DNA of 64,000 nucleotides from Aurelia coerulea (Eukaryota; Cnidaria; Scyphozoa; Semaeostomeae; Ulmaridae): contig CM076961.1 of assembly GCA_039566865.1 (NCBI GenBank), forward strand, positions 10,687,501 through 10,751,500, given 5' to 3'. Positions within the stretch are counted from its first letter, which is position 1. Every line of letters starts with the position of its first letter. Of the stretch, positions 43,400 to 55,429 are shown piece after piece. The translations under genes and the position numbers were made by a program. Below the pieces are notes generated by a model. That model searched no databases. It saw only the letters and a list, made by a program, of their open reading frames with translations, and had not been told where the DNA came from.

Positions 43400-45508
43400 T
43401 TAAATCTAGCAATCCAACAATACTGGACACTATACGCCTATCACAGTAATTCGTGCTCTATCAAAAGTTATCAAGAAGATCATTTATAATCAACTGTCCC
43501 AGTACCTTGAATCGAATGGCCTGTTGTGCCCACATCAGTTTGGGTTTAGACAAGGGAGATCTGCGCAACATGCAGTTACCTTACTGTCAGAAAAGGTTAG
43601 ACAGAACATTGATCAAGGGCTATGTAGTGGTGCTGTCTATATTGATCTCTGTAAGGCCTTCGACACAGTACGTCATGCATACCTTGCTGGAAAAATTGCC
43701 AAGTTATGGTATAGATGATGTGAAATTACAATAGATAGGTGATTATCTCTTTGATAAGAAAAACAAGTATTTTTTGATAACACCAGCTCATGTGAAGAGA
43801 ACTTTCCATGTGGTGTCCCACAAGGATCCATCCTGGGGCCCCTTCTCTTTGGGCTGATAATCAACGACATCCATATTCCGCTTACTGATGCTGGCATTAT
43901 ATTATATGCCGACGATATTGTTTTATCTTGTGCAGGAAAGAATTCAAATGAAATAGAACATTTACTGAATAGTGAACTGCAAAAAGCTGCAGACTGGCTT
44001 GATGAAAATAACTTGTTAATTAACTTGAAAAACGGTAAAACTGAATTTGTGCTATATGGATCATATCAAAAGTTGTCCAAACAGCCAAACGTGGACATCA
44101 AAATCTACAATTAAACAAGAAGGACAGATAATATTGCAATATAGGATCCGCTACTTTTGATTGACACCTAAGTACAAAGTGATTAGCGATTGCAGAAAAA
44201 AGGAATTTATTGCCTGGTCGGTCAACTTACAAACAAAAACAAAGCAAGCCGCAAAAGATGTCTGAAACCCAGGTAGCTAGCTCCCTCGTTGTGCATTCCG
44301 GAAATGGGTTTTAAGAGCAAACATGAGCATATATCGAAAGGAGAAGGATATATCTAAATTTCTGTCTCGAGCATTTTAGTTGTTTCGTTCAGAAGCAGAG
44401 TAGTAAGTGTTTTAATTACACCCACAAAATAGGAGAATTGAATCGCCTGTCAATCTGCTTTGGAACCAAGTAAATAAATTGCCCGAGGAAGAAATTTGGA
44501 CATATCCTTCCTCTTTGGATTTATGCTCATGTTAGCTCTTAGAAAGCATTTCTAGAATGCTCAACGAGCCAGCTAGCTACCTGGGTTTCAGAGCAATACT
44601 TACGTCTTGGATTGTTTTTGTTTATGACTTGACCAACCAGGCATAGAATTCCCTTTGTCTAAGATCGCTAATCGCTTTGTACTAAGATTTCAACAAGAAG
44701 TAGCGGATCTTATTGTAACATTATCTATCCTTGTTCAATTAAACTATTCATGAGTCAAAATCATACAAGTACCTTTGTGTATAATTGGATAACCATCTGA
44801 ACCTACATCAACATTTTGAAAATGTGTTCCAAAAAAGCTTTAGCCAGAGTAAAGCTTTTATGTCGTATTCGCGAGAAAGTCAGCCCTTATGTAGCAGAAT
44901 CGATATAGATATATAACAATGATACGGCCACTACTGTTGTACTGCTACCCACTACAGCTTTTCCTACCCCAAAGAACAGTAAACAAACTACAGAATATAC
45001 AAAATAGAGCAGCCAGAATTGTCAACCCAAGAACAAAGATAACGTCATGGGACAGTATTGAAAAAACGCGAAACACAAGGGTGGCCAATGAAAGTGTTTA
45101 AATCATTGCAGAATCTACTACCCGAACACCTGAATACTTCAAAAGATCTCAGCATGAAATAAACACTAGATGCAATGGCTCTTGTGTTGTTTTACCGAAA
45201 ATTCGCACTAAAACTTGAAAAAAGTCGCTTGCCTACCACCAGGGAGCCCGCAGTTTCAACCGACTCGAAATAATGAAATATCCATCTTGCTATTCAAAAA
45301 TAAACTGAAACTATCGAGGTCTTTGTATAAGTTCAAGAATAAACTTTAATTTGTACATTAAACCATTTTCATTTTATTCTACATTTTACCTTAATTCTAC
45401 AACGATTGTCAATAGGTAGGATTACAGGTAACAGGTCCTTGAATGACAATAGATAGTTTTATGTCTGAACAAGTCAACCTGTCAAAATATTAGTTATTAT
45501 TATTATTA
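43400..45508 (+). pseudogene. LINE C, second copy, split by a foldback element
   Basis: It reads TPITVIRALSKVIKKIIYNQ, CPHQFGFRQGRSAQHAVTLL and VYIDLCKAFDTVRHAY (motif A), then CGVPQGSILGPLLFGLIIND (motif B), ILYADDIVLSCAGK (motif C) and LINLKNGKTEFVLYGS. After the insert at 44117-44735 it resumes as HESKSYKYLCV, LNLHQHFENVF and LQNIQNRAARI. The 3' end has the GGTCCTTGA... UTR shared with 37380 and an (ATT)n tail at 45490-45508. Multiple stops and frameshifts are present. Confidence 0.85.
44117..44735. mobile_element. 619-bp foldback element with 9-bp TSD inside LINE C
   Basis: The left end AAGAAGGACAGATAATATTG and the reverse complement of the right end AACAAGGATAGATAATGTTA begin two long imperfect complementary arms. 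Internal landmarks such as ACCTGGGTTTCA / TGAAACCCAGGT and GATCCGCTACTT mirror each other. An exact 9-bp TSD CAATTAAAC lies at 44108-44116 and 44736-44744. It interrupts the LINE C at a site where the 35146 copy is continuous. No coding potential. Confidence 0.88.
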
Positions 45509-45597
45509 TGTCTGTTGCACACTGATTTCAAATTCTGTTCTTTACAAAAATTGATCAGTGGATTGATGTTCTTGAGCTTTGGTAACAACAAGTTTCC

Positions 45598-45876
45598 TCA
45601 AATCTCAAGCACTTGTCGGAGGTTTCTGGCAGAGTGTAGCAACACAGTCTTTTGCAATTCAATTATCCTGGTAGCTATCCCAATCTCCTTCAGTCTCTTT
45701 GGCAATGCTTTTGGTGTTGTTCCTAGTGCCCCAATTATAACTGCAATTACTTTCAGTTTTTTGTTCCACATTTTTTTCAATTCCCTTGCTAAGTCTTTCT
45801 TTCTTAATATCTTTTCCCTTTCTTTTTCATCAACCCTGGTATCGTATGGGACAGCAATACGACAATGATACGACAA
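45598..45876 (-). pseudogene. REL-type endonuclease fragment, second copy
   Basis: It reads RIAVPYDTRVDEKEREKILR, KKDLARELKKMWNKKLKV and IAVIIGALGTTPKALPKRLK, ending RNLRQVLEI. It matches the C-terminal two thirds of the domain at 37563-38047 and is more diverged. It too lies just downstream of an (ATT)n tail of LINE C, in opposite orientation. No upstream coding is visible. Confidence 0.55.
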
Positions 45877-46222
45877 TGATATGAGACCTGCTCTATATAT
45901 TCATAATTTCTGCCGTTAATGCAGTTTTACTGAAAGCACATCAATAGGCATTAATGTCATCAATGGAACTTTCGCATCGTACTCTTGTCCGTAAAACATC
46001 TAACTACGATCTAATAGATCAAACTACAAATTTTGATGGAGGATGGTGGATTTAGGTCGCAATGAAACTGCTACAGACCGGTATACTGTATTAACAGCGT
46101 TAGTTTTTAGTTTTCTAGCGTTTGCGGTATTTTGCTATTTTTTGGTGCGGTATTGCGGTATTTGGTGTCTTTTTCGTGCGGTATTGCGGTATTGGGACCC
46201 CCCCGAAGTACCCCTCATCAAA

Positions 46223-49200
46223 TGAAGGCACACTAGTAAGACTTTCAGAAAATCACTATCTCTTCTATTGCAGACCTTTGGTTGCAGAGGTAGATTTTGT
46301 ATAGACCCTGTAGATCCCAGACCTTCCACTGAGCATAAATTGAAATTAGGCACACTGGCTTTCCTGTTCAAAGCCCTCTTTGATCATCAGTTTCAGGCAG
46401 AGAAGGAAAAGGATATAAAAGCTTGATTCAAGGGATTTTTGTTGTCCTAATCATTTAGGCATAGCCGTTTTCAACCGTTGTTAGAAATGACGGAACATTC
46501 TACTGTTAGACAGCCACTATTACGATAAGCTGCCTGGCATGGGTATTCAAATCGAGAAGGTAACGGGAACTTGATAATTAAGAACTAATTAAGAACTAAA
46601 TAATTAAATGCTTTCCCACGAAGCACTGACTCTCTTCCACTTGTTTCCATGATGGCAAGTGACTTTTCAAACTGTGAAACTGTGAAAAGAAATGCATCAT
46701 ATTAGAACAAGGCAAGCTGGAACATTTTCCATTGAATTGAGAAAGAGTTTTTATCAATCAGCATGCATACTGTTGCAAGGGTGTGACAATCAAAATCAAA
46801 TGATATACGAGCATAACCCTTCTAGCAAAACTGCAAAATCGGTTCTTGTCCACAGAGCAGACTCTGGTGACAAATATTGCTGCCATTGCTGTTTTGTTTT
46901 GCTTGTCTAAACTGATGCCATGCCATTTACTTTTCCATTTCATCATCTCGCCCTTTCGAGTAGTGGTTATAATCCATTGTTATGCCTACGTGATAATTGC
47001 TTTCTTAAAATAAAGAAAATATTGCAAAGCTAATGCAAAAAGAGTACATTAGTCGATCAGCAAGCTTACATTTTTCAAATATCATATCAGAGTAACATTT
47101 TTCTAATGACATGAGTAGCCCAGCAAAATTAACCATAAGTAGCCCAGCAAAATTAACCATGATTGATACAACAATTTCAAACGAGCTTCTACTGCTGAAA
47201 ACGCAAGTTAATATTCCGACATCAAGATGATTTATAGTCATTACTGTGGTTGGTTTTCTCCTTGTATTTCTCTTTTTTGCCTGCTCCCAGTTCATTTTTC
47301 TGCTGTAACTTCTCAACTGGTAGTGTATTTTTAGCAATAATAATCATGATCATGATCATGATCATGATCATGATTATGAATACTCACACTGGTAAGCATG
47401 TATCTCTTCGATTTCTTGGGCTTTTACATCTCATCCATATGAACAATGTTCTAAATAGTTAGAAAATTAGATTTTTCATCAATTTATTCACAATGACTAC
47501 TTGCATGAAACAAATGTACCAGATGACGTCAAACACTTTGGCTTTCTACTCATAGGAAAGCACAACATCAAAATTGATGCTCAATGCCATTTAGAGGCTG
47601 AAGGGGTTGGCACACATGCTAATTTATGGGTAATTAATTAGATGCAACTGTTGTGCTTCTACCCACAGGCTTGTTGAAACATGTTTGTAGTAGAATCATG
47701 GACAAAATAGTTTGAGACAAATTCAAAATTTAAGATTTGATTATTGAAGATCCCCCCCCCCCCTCCCCCTTGTTCAATGTTGGTGACGTGCGGAGGAGGG
47801 TTCTCGAATTTTTCAACATTGATTGTGGGGGGAACGGGGGGAGAGGATACTCAACAGTTCAAAATATCAGAAAAAATGAATTTGTCTCATAATTTATGTC
47901 CATGATTGTAGTTATGTAGAGGAGGTAGCAAAAGAGATCCGTAGAGCCACATAAACATTTCCTCCGCAGAAGCATAAAAGCTGCAGCGTTGCGCCATAGA
48001 AGCACAAATGCGGCGTCTAACTTAATCCAACTTAATTCTCCATGGCTAATCAACGCTAAAAGCACTTCCAAGCCTTTCTGGAATGACTAGCATAGAGTTC
48101 AGTTGGTTCAATGATTATTTGATGGGTTGCATTGTTGAAAGCCGTTTTCTAAATCAAACGAGTTCAAAGAAAGGCAGCGTTGGCCATAAGTTGAATGCTC
48201 AATACTCATGAAACAAGGCAGAGAAGGGCATGAGATTTAGAGTGCGCAACTTGGAATTTCCCTTGCTTTTATCGGGAAATTACAACCAATCAAAACATGA
48301 AAAGGGGAAGAACACAGCACCCTAGAGGTGGCTTTTATTTATTGGCTGAATATTTATCAGCGCATCACCATATGATACCTGACTGATACTGAAAAAAGGA
48401 ACTGAGTGATACCGGAACGTCATAGGAAGATGTCCTGAGGAGTTAGAATGCTGACTAAATTTATCAGGTGACAGGTTTAAGTCCCTCCTCTATAGAATTA
48501 ACCTATACGAAACCCTCTCTGATTTTGACGCACATTTCAGCATGTCAAATTGTCCACGAAAATTTTGACTAAGAGCGCTAAATGATTAGCTAAATAAATA
48601 AAATTTACACATAACAAAACATTTATATCGTATCACATGATGCCATATATGCAAGTAACATTTAACAAAGTGACCCAAAAACTTACGCCAACGCCCTATT
48701 CCAGGTCTGCTGCGGAGGGGGCAGGGGTGGCTATGAATTCAGTTCTTTTCATTTTGGTGGGCTGTGCAATTGAAAAGATGTCAAATCGGATAACTTATGA
48801 TTATGATACAAAAACAGTTCAAGTCAGAAGTTGCTTGAAAAACGAGAGACCTCTCACTTCTGTACGCCACCTTAAAGTGAGGGTTTGAATTTCAACGATA
48901 TCATTTCAAATCAACACTATTACAATGGAACAAAGAAAATTAACTGTTGATCACTGGATTGCTACACATTTACAGAGAAGGTTATGAAAATAGACATGAT
49001 GAATACCCATGGTGAGCTTTGCATTTAGTTTGTAGCAAATTGGGGCAAAGTTTGATGTTAAATCTTGTACTTGCAACAGTTTGTCCGAAAACTGATGTAA
49101 ATATGATAAATTTTGCATAAATTCTAAACAATCAGCAAACTTGTCACTTGAAAAGAATAACAGAGCATACTCAAAGCAAACTGATTGCAAACTTTGCGCA

Positions 49201-49492
49201 AATTGTATTTTCACCAACGGCAACTGGCATATATTCGGACTTTGACAAGGAGACTTCTTGACAGGCACATACTGCATTGCCCGAAGCTCTTTTGTGTGTT
49301 TACATTTTCATTTCGAATAATGGAAAATCTGTTACAATATTGCTTATACACAATACGTTGAGTCAATCTTCAAATTTTAGGACTTGAATTTGAAAAAAGC
49401 CTCGCCAAAAATTTTTACTAAAATATTTCGTCGACTCTTTGAACAAATTAACCTGAATTGGCACGTTGTTGACCTAAATAGCAACTTGATCA
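46223..49492. other. No gene recognised; small simple repeats
   Basis: There are no recognisable protein motifs. Structures seen are a 25-bp tandem duplication containing GTAGCCCAGCAAAATTAACC (about 47112-47163), an (ATGATC)n run at about 47344-47378, and C-rich tracts near 47750-47770. Open frames at 46692-46910 and 48637-48888 have no features that set them apart from chance. Confidence 0.4.
47344..47378. repeat. ATGATC microsatellite
   Basis: About five consecutive ATCATG/ATGATC hexamers. The unit is self-complementary (TGATCA), so the tract can fold. Confidence 0.85.
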
Positions 49493-49501
49493 TGTTTAAT
49501 C

Positions 49502-50393
49502 CGGCTTGTGTAAAACGCAGGTCATGCAGGTTAAGAAAGCGCGGGTTAAATTGTGCGGGTCAAAACTAGCGGCCATGGTCATACTGGCTTTCGGCTTACA
49601 GCCTACTGATGTTTTAAGTATGATAGTCCAAAGGTTACCTGGCTACATTGTGATAAGAAACCTTCATAGTCTCGACGATCATTTGATTTGGGAAATTTTG
49701 AATGCAAATTATAATTTGTCCACATAATGAGATTTGTTGCTAGGGGAAAGCCCGGAAACCTCTCCAACATAATAAAATCTATTTCAAAACGCTGTATGTT
49801 GGAATTGACATTTTGTAATCAAGAACTAAATTTGTCAAGATCATTGCTAGTTTTCTAAGAAATTTTAGGCATTGGATCAGTCAAGTAGAACACCTATCTA
49901 TCAAAGAGGGTTTTGGGAAACCAATACCTCATGCAGGCAGACTCTTTTTAAGCGTTTAGCTGCTTGTAGCTGCTTTTTGCAAAATGTTAAAAATACCATG
50001 TCATGGGTATCAAAGGTTTCTGCAGTTTCACAGCCTTCTCAAATTTTCGTTGTATTTAGTGAAAGGTTCCTTAAGCATTTCGTGAGTTTTGTTTTACCAT
50101 ACCACAACACAGCGGAAATATGCGCATTGCCATCTCAGACAAAATGTAAGATAGGCATAAATTTTTCATTATTTTGGCAAAGCATTTTTGTTTGAAACAC
50201 CCAGCAACTTGTTACCAAAAACTCAAGGGGTCCTGTCTTTCAATCCAACCAACGACCAAACGAACGCTTTCCGCGAACCCCTTGTGCAAACGGCGGAGGG
50301 CCTAAAGCCAGTGTGCCCATGGTCACCATTTTTGACCCGCATGATTTAACCCGCGTTTTCTTAACCTGCATGACCCGCGTTTTACACAAGCCG
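49502..50393. mobile_element. CGGC-type TIR element, copy 2 (9-bp TSD)
   Basis: The left end CGGCTTGTGTAAAACGCAGG and the reverse complement of the right end CGGCTTGTGTAAAACGCGGG continue with matching TCATGCAGGTTAAGAAA text, giving a TIR of about 70 bp. An exact 9-bp TSD TGTTTAATC lies at 49493-49501 and 50394-50402. The length is 892 bp. Ends and TSD size relate it to the element at 10339-11269. No transposase was recognised in the interior. Confidence 0.88.
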
Positions 50394-50402
50394 TGTTTAA
50401 TC

Positions 50403-51847
50403 CTATTACTACCAAGGGGAGGGGGCACAAAGTGCCCGCGGCAAAGTATTTTTGATGCAGTGTCGTCAGTTCGAAGGAAAAAGAGCTGAAACTCTGCGAC
50501 TTTTCCTACATTTAATTGGCTAATCAAATTTCAAATTTTGTTTCAAAATGGTAGACACTGATCACATGACCAACCTCTTTTCAACATGTGGTCAGCTAGA
50601 GGAATAAAGGAGCGAGTCTAGTTTTTGCCAGGATGATCTTGCATCATTGAAAATACTACCATTCCATAGCTCTCAATAAGAGCTTTCAGATGATATATAC
50701 TTTTATCAATTTATGATAACGTCAGCAATTTTAGCGTTCATGACCTCATCAAAGTACATGTAGTCATATAAATAATAAAAGAATTCATTAGATAACCTTA
50801 AATGGCCAAAATTGGTTCTATTAATCGTTATGAATAATTTCAAGGCATTTTAGAGTATTTGCATTAGTAATTAAGGGTTTAAATGATGTAGATAAATGAT
50901 GAATATATGATATAAATAATGAGCTTAAATGGATATTATATTGCCGACTTTTACTCATTGATTCTTTGTGATACATTTTAGTAGCATTAAGAAAGAAATT
51001 ATCAAATAAAAATTTCAACATTGCCAATATTGCTAATAGTAAGCAAATACTGCTATTTTCCTATTTCTATGACGCTACAATGACGTCATGGATGTAATGA
51101 AGAATTAAACAAGTAGTCTATTGTGTAGTTTCATCCTCACATCTGCAATATTGACGAAGTTACGGAGGGGATGTGCCGTGCCCCCCCCCCCCCCCTGGTA
51201 CTACAAGGGTCCAAAAAGCCCGGTAGGGTTAAAGCATTTTGAAATTTGAGCGATCACTCACTTGCGGTTTTGTTGGCCAAGCATTGTTTTGTTGATGTCC
51301 TGTCCCATAACTTAGTCCCTGAAAATCACTTAGTCCCGCCTTGGCCAACTTAGATAGGCAAAGGCTAAGTGCATATGTGTCAATACTCGGACATAATTAC
51401 TTCATGCGCGATTTATAAAATATACAGCACACATGCAAACGATTTTGTGGTACAGCAGGTTGCTCGTACGCTGTCAGCGCAACCTGTTTATAGAATTTGT
51501 CCTACCTCATCAATCAATTCAGTTTAGTTTTTAATTCTAAAATTCCACAACATACATCCTTCATCTAACACATTACACAAATTACACAATAGAATATGAA
51601 GCAAATAACAACGATTAGACAACAGAAACTATTAGGGTTTGTATGCAGATGAATTTCCTAAAGGAGGGGCTCTCTCAGTAGATACACTAATCGAACAGAA
51701 AGCACCCCCCGTTTTGAAAGCCTTTAGTAAATCAAATAGTAATCATACAGTAATCACAATAGTAATCACAAATTGTGCATCCCATGGAGTTGACTGTAAT
51801 GTGTTCAACGATGTAGAACTGCTCGCACTCCTACTCTATGGCAATAA
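50403..51847. other. No gene recognised
   Basis: AT-rich noncoding DNA with a poly-C tract at about 51181-51197. Open frames at 50821-51027 and 51639-51863 show no conserved motif. Confidence 0.4.
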
Positions 51848-51856
51848 TTACTTTAG

Positions 51857-52390
51857 AGCATAGCTTCCAAATCTTTAACTCGGCGTAAAAAGGGTGGGTG
51901 TAAAACTCTGTGATCTATTTCTTCTGACTGAGTGGCTTGAAACAAACTTCAGTTACTTATCTTTAATCCTACCGTTGGACTTTTCAGAAGTTTTCAATAT
52001 TTTTCGAAATTTCAGCGTATGTTACATTTCAACTCATTTGAGGGTGTGACGTCATCAAATTTCTAAATCCTAAACCAGAAAAGTGACGGACTTTTGCTTC
52101 ATACCATATTGTAGACATCCATAAAAGAAAACTATGGTTTTCTTCGAAACTATTTCATTTTGCTTCAAACAGTTTAGAAATTACAATAGTTTTAAGTTTT
52201 TTTGAAAATTTTTCTTGAATTCTTGAAAAATTAGAAAAACACCCTAATTCTGAAAATATTGAAGATTTCAGAAAAGTCCAACAGTAGAATTATAGAGAAG
52301 TAGCTAAAGTTTCTTTGAAGTCATTCAGTACAAAGAAATAGGTCACTCAATTTTACACCAGCCTTTTTAAAAAGATTTGGAACCTATGCT
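51857..52390. mobile_element. Foldback element, AGCAT family copy 2
   Basis: The 534-bp element starts AGCATAGCTTCCAAATCTTT and ends AAAGATTTGGAACCTATGCT. Arms of about 150 bp are inverted with scattered mismatches. Flanks TTACTTTAG (51848-51856) and TTGCTTTAG (52391-52399) form a 9-bp TSD with one mismatch. The terminal pattern AGCATA..TTC.AAATC is shared with the 1.8-kb element at 13026-14852. Confidence 0.75.
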
Positions 52391-52399
52391 TTGCTTTAG

Positions 52400-53044
52400 T
52401 GAATTTTCAAATAAGATAATTCTCTTGGCAACAATCATTTACATCAATTCTACATACAGATTTGATTAAGCTCCGCCCCTTTTCTCCGTCATCTCTGTTT
52501 GTGTCCTTCGTGTAATAAATATGTGATCTTTGTGTACCGGAGTAATTCCAAATAAGGATCACACGATATATTTTCCTTCCCAGCGCCTTTTCCTACAGCG
52601 CCAAGTTTTATGAGCTCCCCTGGCGGCATCTGAATATCCCTTACAAAGGGATTTATTTCATTAGTAAACGCCAAGGGTCCCAATTGGAATAAAAGCGGCT
52701 TCTGTGTTTTTTTTCTATAACAAATAAGATTTAAAATACATTAAGCAAAACACTACAATTTCAATTTAAATTGTTAGGGTGAGAGGCAAAAAACCAAGGT
52801 TATCGTGTTTCCTCTCACACCACAACCCTATTTACAATATTTGTATTTTCAAGCAAAGGAAAGTTAAACTATACAAACAGAAAATGAATGAAGTCAACGG
52901 ACAACGTATTCAGAGCAAATAGACAGGGGAATAGTACAACAATCCAAGAATCCGCCCAATGCACAATGCCACAAAGACAAACATTAGGCGAATTTCCAGA
53001 CCGCTGGAGCACATCCCTTGTCTAAAGGTAAAAAATATACAGTT
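52400..53044. other. No gene recognised
   Basis: I see no conserved motif. The short minus-strand frame 52489-52683 is unsupported. The right part probably includes the 3' UTR of the LINE A that ends at about 53054. Confidence 0.35.
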
Positions 53045-54485
53045 TTAGATTCCTTATCTAAATCGATTTTTGTTTTTGATGTACCTGACAGTACATTGGA
53101 GAATCATTTTGTTGGCTATTGTGTTGTACGTTTTGCTACCAAAAAGTAATAAATCACATAAATGATCATCAGGTAATTGAGTTACATCATTATTTACAAT
53201 GTTAGATGGTTCTTCAAGCAGGATTTCGCTATGGTGTAAGTAGTATAATTGGCAGTGCAGGAAGAAATGGGCAATTGATTCCACTCCCGGGGGGGGGGGT
53301 ACTTAGTATATTTGTCCGACGGGGATGTGCCGTTTTTAAGGGTATCGTTTTCACCAATTTTTTCTAGCACAGGGTATCAATATGAGGCAATTTTTCTAGA
53401 GCAGGTTGTCAAAACATGTCAAAGGGGAATATTCTGCTAGATCGGGTCGTTTTTTGGTCAAATTTCATGTTTTTGAGTATGCTTTTCACCAATTTTTTCT
53501 CGAACAGGTTATCATTTTGAGCGAAAAATTCTAGAGCAGGGTAAAAAAAATTTTTTCGTGGGCACACCCCCGTACAAATTTAAGTCAAGTACCCCCCCCC
53601 CCCCCCGGGATTCCACTTAGGCTTTGCATGTACACATTGGGTTGTTGCGGCCAAAATTGTGCTCAAATCTATGTTCGTTTAGGTCACTAAACCTAACGCA
53701 AAGTCTAGTTATGAGTGCTGAGTCATGGCTGTTAGTGATTCCATGCATGAGGTTTTTTTGAGGTCTTATAATGGAAATCAATTATTTTTTGAACTGAGAT
53801 ATTGTCGTAGAGGTTCTTATTTCAGAATCTAAGCCATTCCATATTTTGACACAAGAAGGAAAGAAGCTCTTGGAGTATCTCGTGGTATTTACCTTGTCCT
53901 CCCTAAAAGCTCTTTGGTGTCGTAAGTTATACTGTGTGTCACTTCTGGCTGGGATACAGTCTCTCAAGTATTGAGGAGTTTGATCATTGACAATCTTGTA
54001 AAAAAGGCACAACCTTCGATATCATCTTCTGTTACTGAGCGATTCCCAGCCAAGTTCCTCAAGTAATCTGTCAGTATTAGTTCCACTCCATACCCCGCTG
54101 ACGGCTAAGGCTGCTTGATATTGCGTGGACTCTAGCTTGCGGGAAAGAGGCATGCTTTGCTCATGGTAAATTACATCGCCATAATCGCGATGTGACCGGA
54201 CATACAGCTTATATACATTTGATCAAGAAAATCTCGTGATACGTATTTGGAGAGGAATCGGATAATTCCTATCCCTCGCTTGGCCTTAATAATTGCTGCT
54301 CTTACATGTTCAGAAAAGCTAAGTTTTTCGTCCAATATCATACCAAGATGCTTGCGACTTCCTTCAGGAACAAATTGGCAATCATTGAAAATCAGAGGGG
54401 AGCGTTGCTTTTTGGAAGTTTTTGTAGAGAAAATTACTTCTTTTGCCTGCTTAGAAGGATCTGGATTGAAGCTCATCTTCCATTT
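53045..54485 (-). pseudogene. LINE A C-terminal half, fourth copy
   Basis: It starts truncated in RT sequence just after the catalytic core: KMSFNPDPSKQAKEVIFSTK, then RKHLGMILDEKLSFSEHVRA and GIGIIRFLSKYVSRDFLDQM (54476-54171). It continues as RSDTQYNLRHQRAFREDKVN and SFFPSCVKIWNGLD (54012-53782), and ends with CTCKA, stop, VESIAHFFLHC, the Cys/His motif seen at 21450. The Cys/His segment is cut by a 324-bp element at 53286-53609. Frame breaks lie near 54170 and 53780. Confidence 0.85.
53286..53609. mobile_element. hAT-like MITE with G-rich ends and 8-bp TSD inside LINE A
   Basis: The 324-bp element starts CCCGGGGGGGGGG...TACTTA and ends AAGTACC...CCCGGG. A perfect 8-bp TSD ATTCCACT lies at 53278-53285 and 53610-53617. 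Inside are repeated CACCAATTTTTTCT and TCTAGAGCAGG motifs. Removing it joins LINE A text ending CTCKA, stop, V to ESIAHFFLHC. No coding sequence. Confidence 0.88.
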
Positions 54486-55289
54486 ATGTGTTTCGTTGAT
54501 AGTCGGCGTTTGTTTGTTTATCGTTGCTTGTTGGCTGCAGGAGAGATGCGCTCGATCTCGTCATTAACTCTTGTGGTATAGTTGTGTAAATCATCTTTGT
54601 GAATCGTTTCGCATTATGCTGTGATCGTATTGTTTATGCAATTTGTCTTATATCAATCATAAGTTTCTTGTAAAATTTTAAAAATTGTATTAGCTTTACA
54701 TCATTGTCGTTAACTTATTTTGAAATGTTGTAATTTTTCACAGATATATACATATAAAAAATACTAATCTATTATTAGAAATTGATTGCTGTGAGACAAA
54801 ATGCCTGATCAAAAGAACCATGGTTGATATTTATAGTTCCAAAACGATGAATTTTTGATTGAAGACGGATACTCATTCGTTCCTGAATATTCAAAACATC
54901 CAAGGAACATAGATATATTCAACTACAGCTTCGAATCAAAATATTCCCATCCAGTCAAAAAGGAAGCAGATGTAACACCTATGTATGTATGTATGTATGT
55001 ATACATTTGCTGCATAATAAATAAAACATCTACAAGAAATAAGTAAAGTTTACAAGTTTTAAAAGCTAAAAATAGATAAATACAATGATAAATACTTGTA
55101 AAAACATCCCTTATTGTAGTGGCAGGGATAGCATTAAAATGTCATATTGACCTTTGGTCCTCTTAGAGGTGGTTGCAAAAAAAATAATAATTAAAAACAA
55201 ATGTTTAAAGTGCTTTTGGATGAAGAATAACTTAGTAATGCCGAATCATCAATGTGAGAGAGGATGCGTGGTTTTAGTAGAACACATAT
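54486..55289. other. No gene recognised
   Basis: AT-rich sequence with an (ATGT)n tract near 54980-55000. No motif is recognised on either strand. Confidence 0.4.
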
Positions 55290-55412
55290 ATGTCATTTTC
55301 TTCTCTCTGTATATTTTGGACAAAATTGTTCTTGATCTTGTGTTTGAACGAGTTGATATTGTTTGTAGATTTCAAATCAGAAGAAAGGCTATTCGATAAT
55401 TTTGGAGAAAAT
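55290..55412 (-). pseudogene. LINE C-terminal fragment next to the satellite
   Basis: The minus strand reads PKLSNSLSSDLKSTNNINSF and KHKIKNNFVQNIQREE, the usual LWNSLP...FK.KLK end of LINE ORF2. Everything upstream is replaced by the 249-bp satellite. The group is not determinable from this length. Confidence 0.55.
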
Positions 55413-55429
55413 CAACATCTTGTTTTTTT

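Larger units (their letters stand above)
43018..46214. mobile_element. hAT-like non-autonomous element (GGGGTACTTCGGGG ends) carrying LINE C
   Basis: The left end GGGGGGTACTTCGGGG and right end CCCCGAAGTACCCC form short TIRs. CATCAAA (7 bp, or 8 bp with a mismatched first base) flanks both sides at 43010-43017 and 46215-46222. Inside both ends the motif TGCGGTATTGCGGTA is repeated: about 43036-43140 on the left and 46120-46195 on the right, in the same direct orientation. Subterminal repeats and an 8-bp TSD suggest hAT. The LINE C at 43400-45508 makes up most of the 3.2 kb. No transposase was found. Confidence 0.75.

Noticed and set aside
41190..46570. Inverted CCGTTACC..CTCGATT..AATACCC pair as TIRs of a 5.4-kb element
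   Set aside because: Similarity is patchy, no TSD was found, and the hAT-like and mariner-like segments already explain much of the interval.
48637..48888. 83-codon open frame as a small gene
   Set aside because: No motif, no paralogue in the window and no distinctive composition. It is consistent with chance.
53286..53609. Poly-G/poly-C tracts as sequencing artefacts
   Set aside because: The tracts are the paired ends of an element with a perfect 8-bp TSD, so at least their presence is real. Exact run length may be unreliable.
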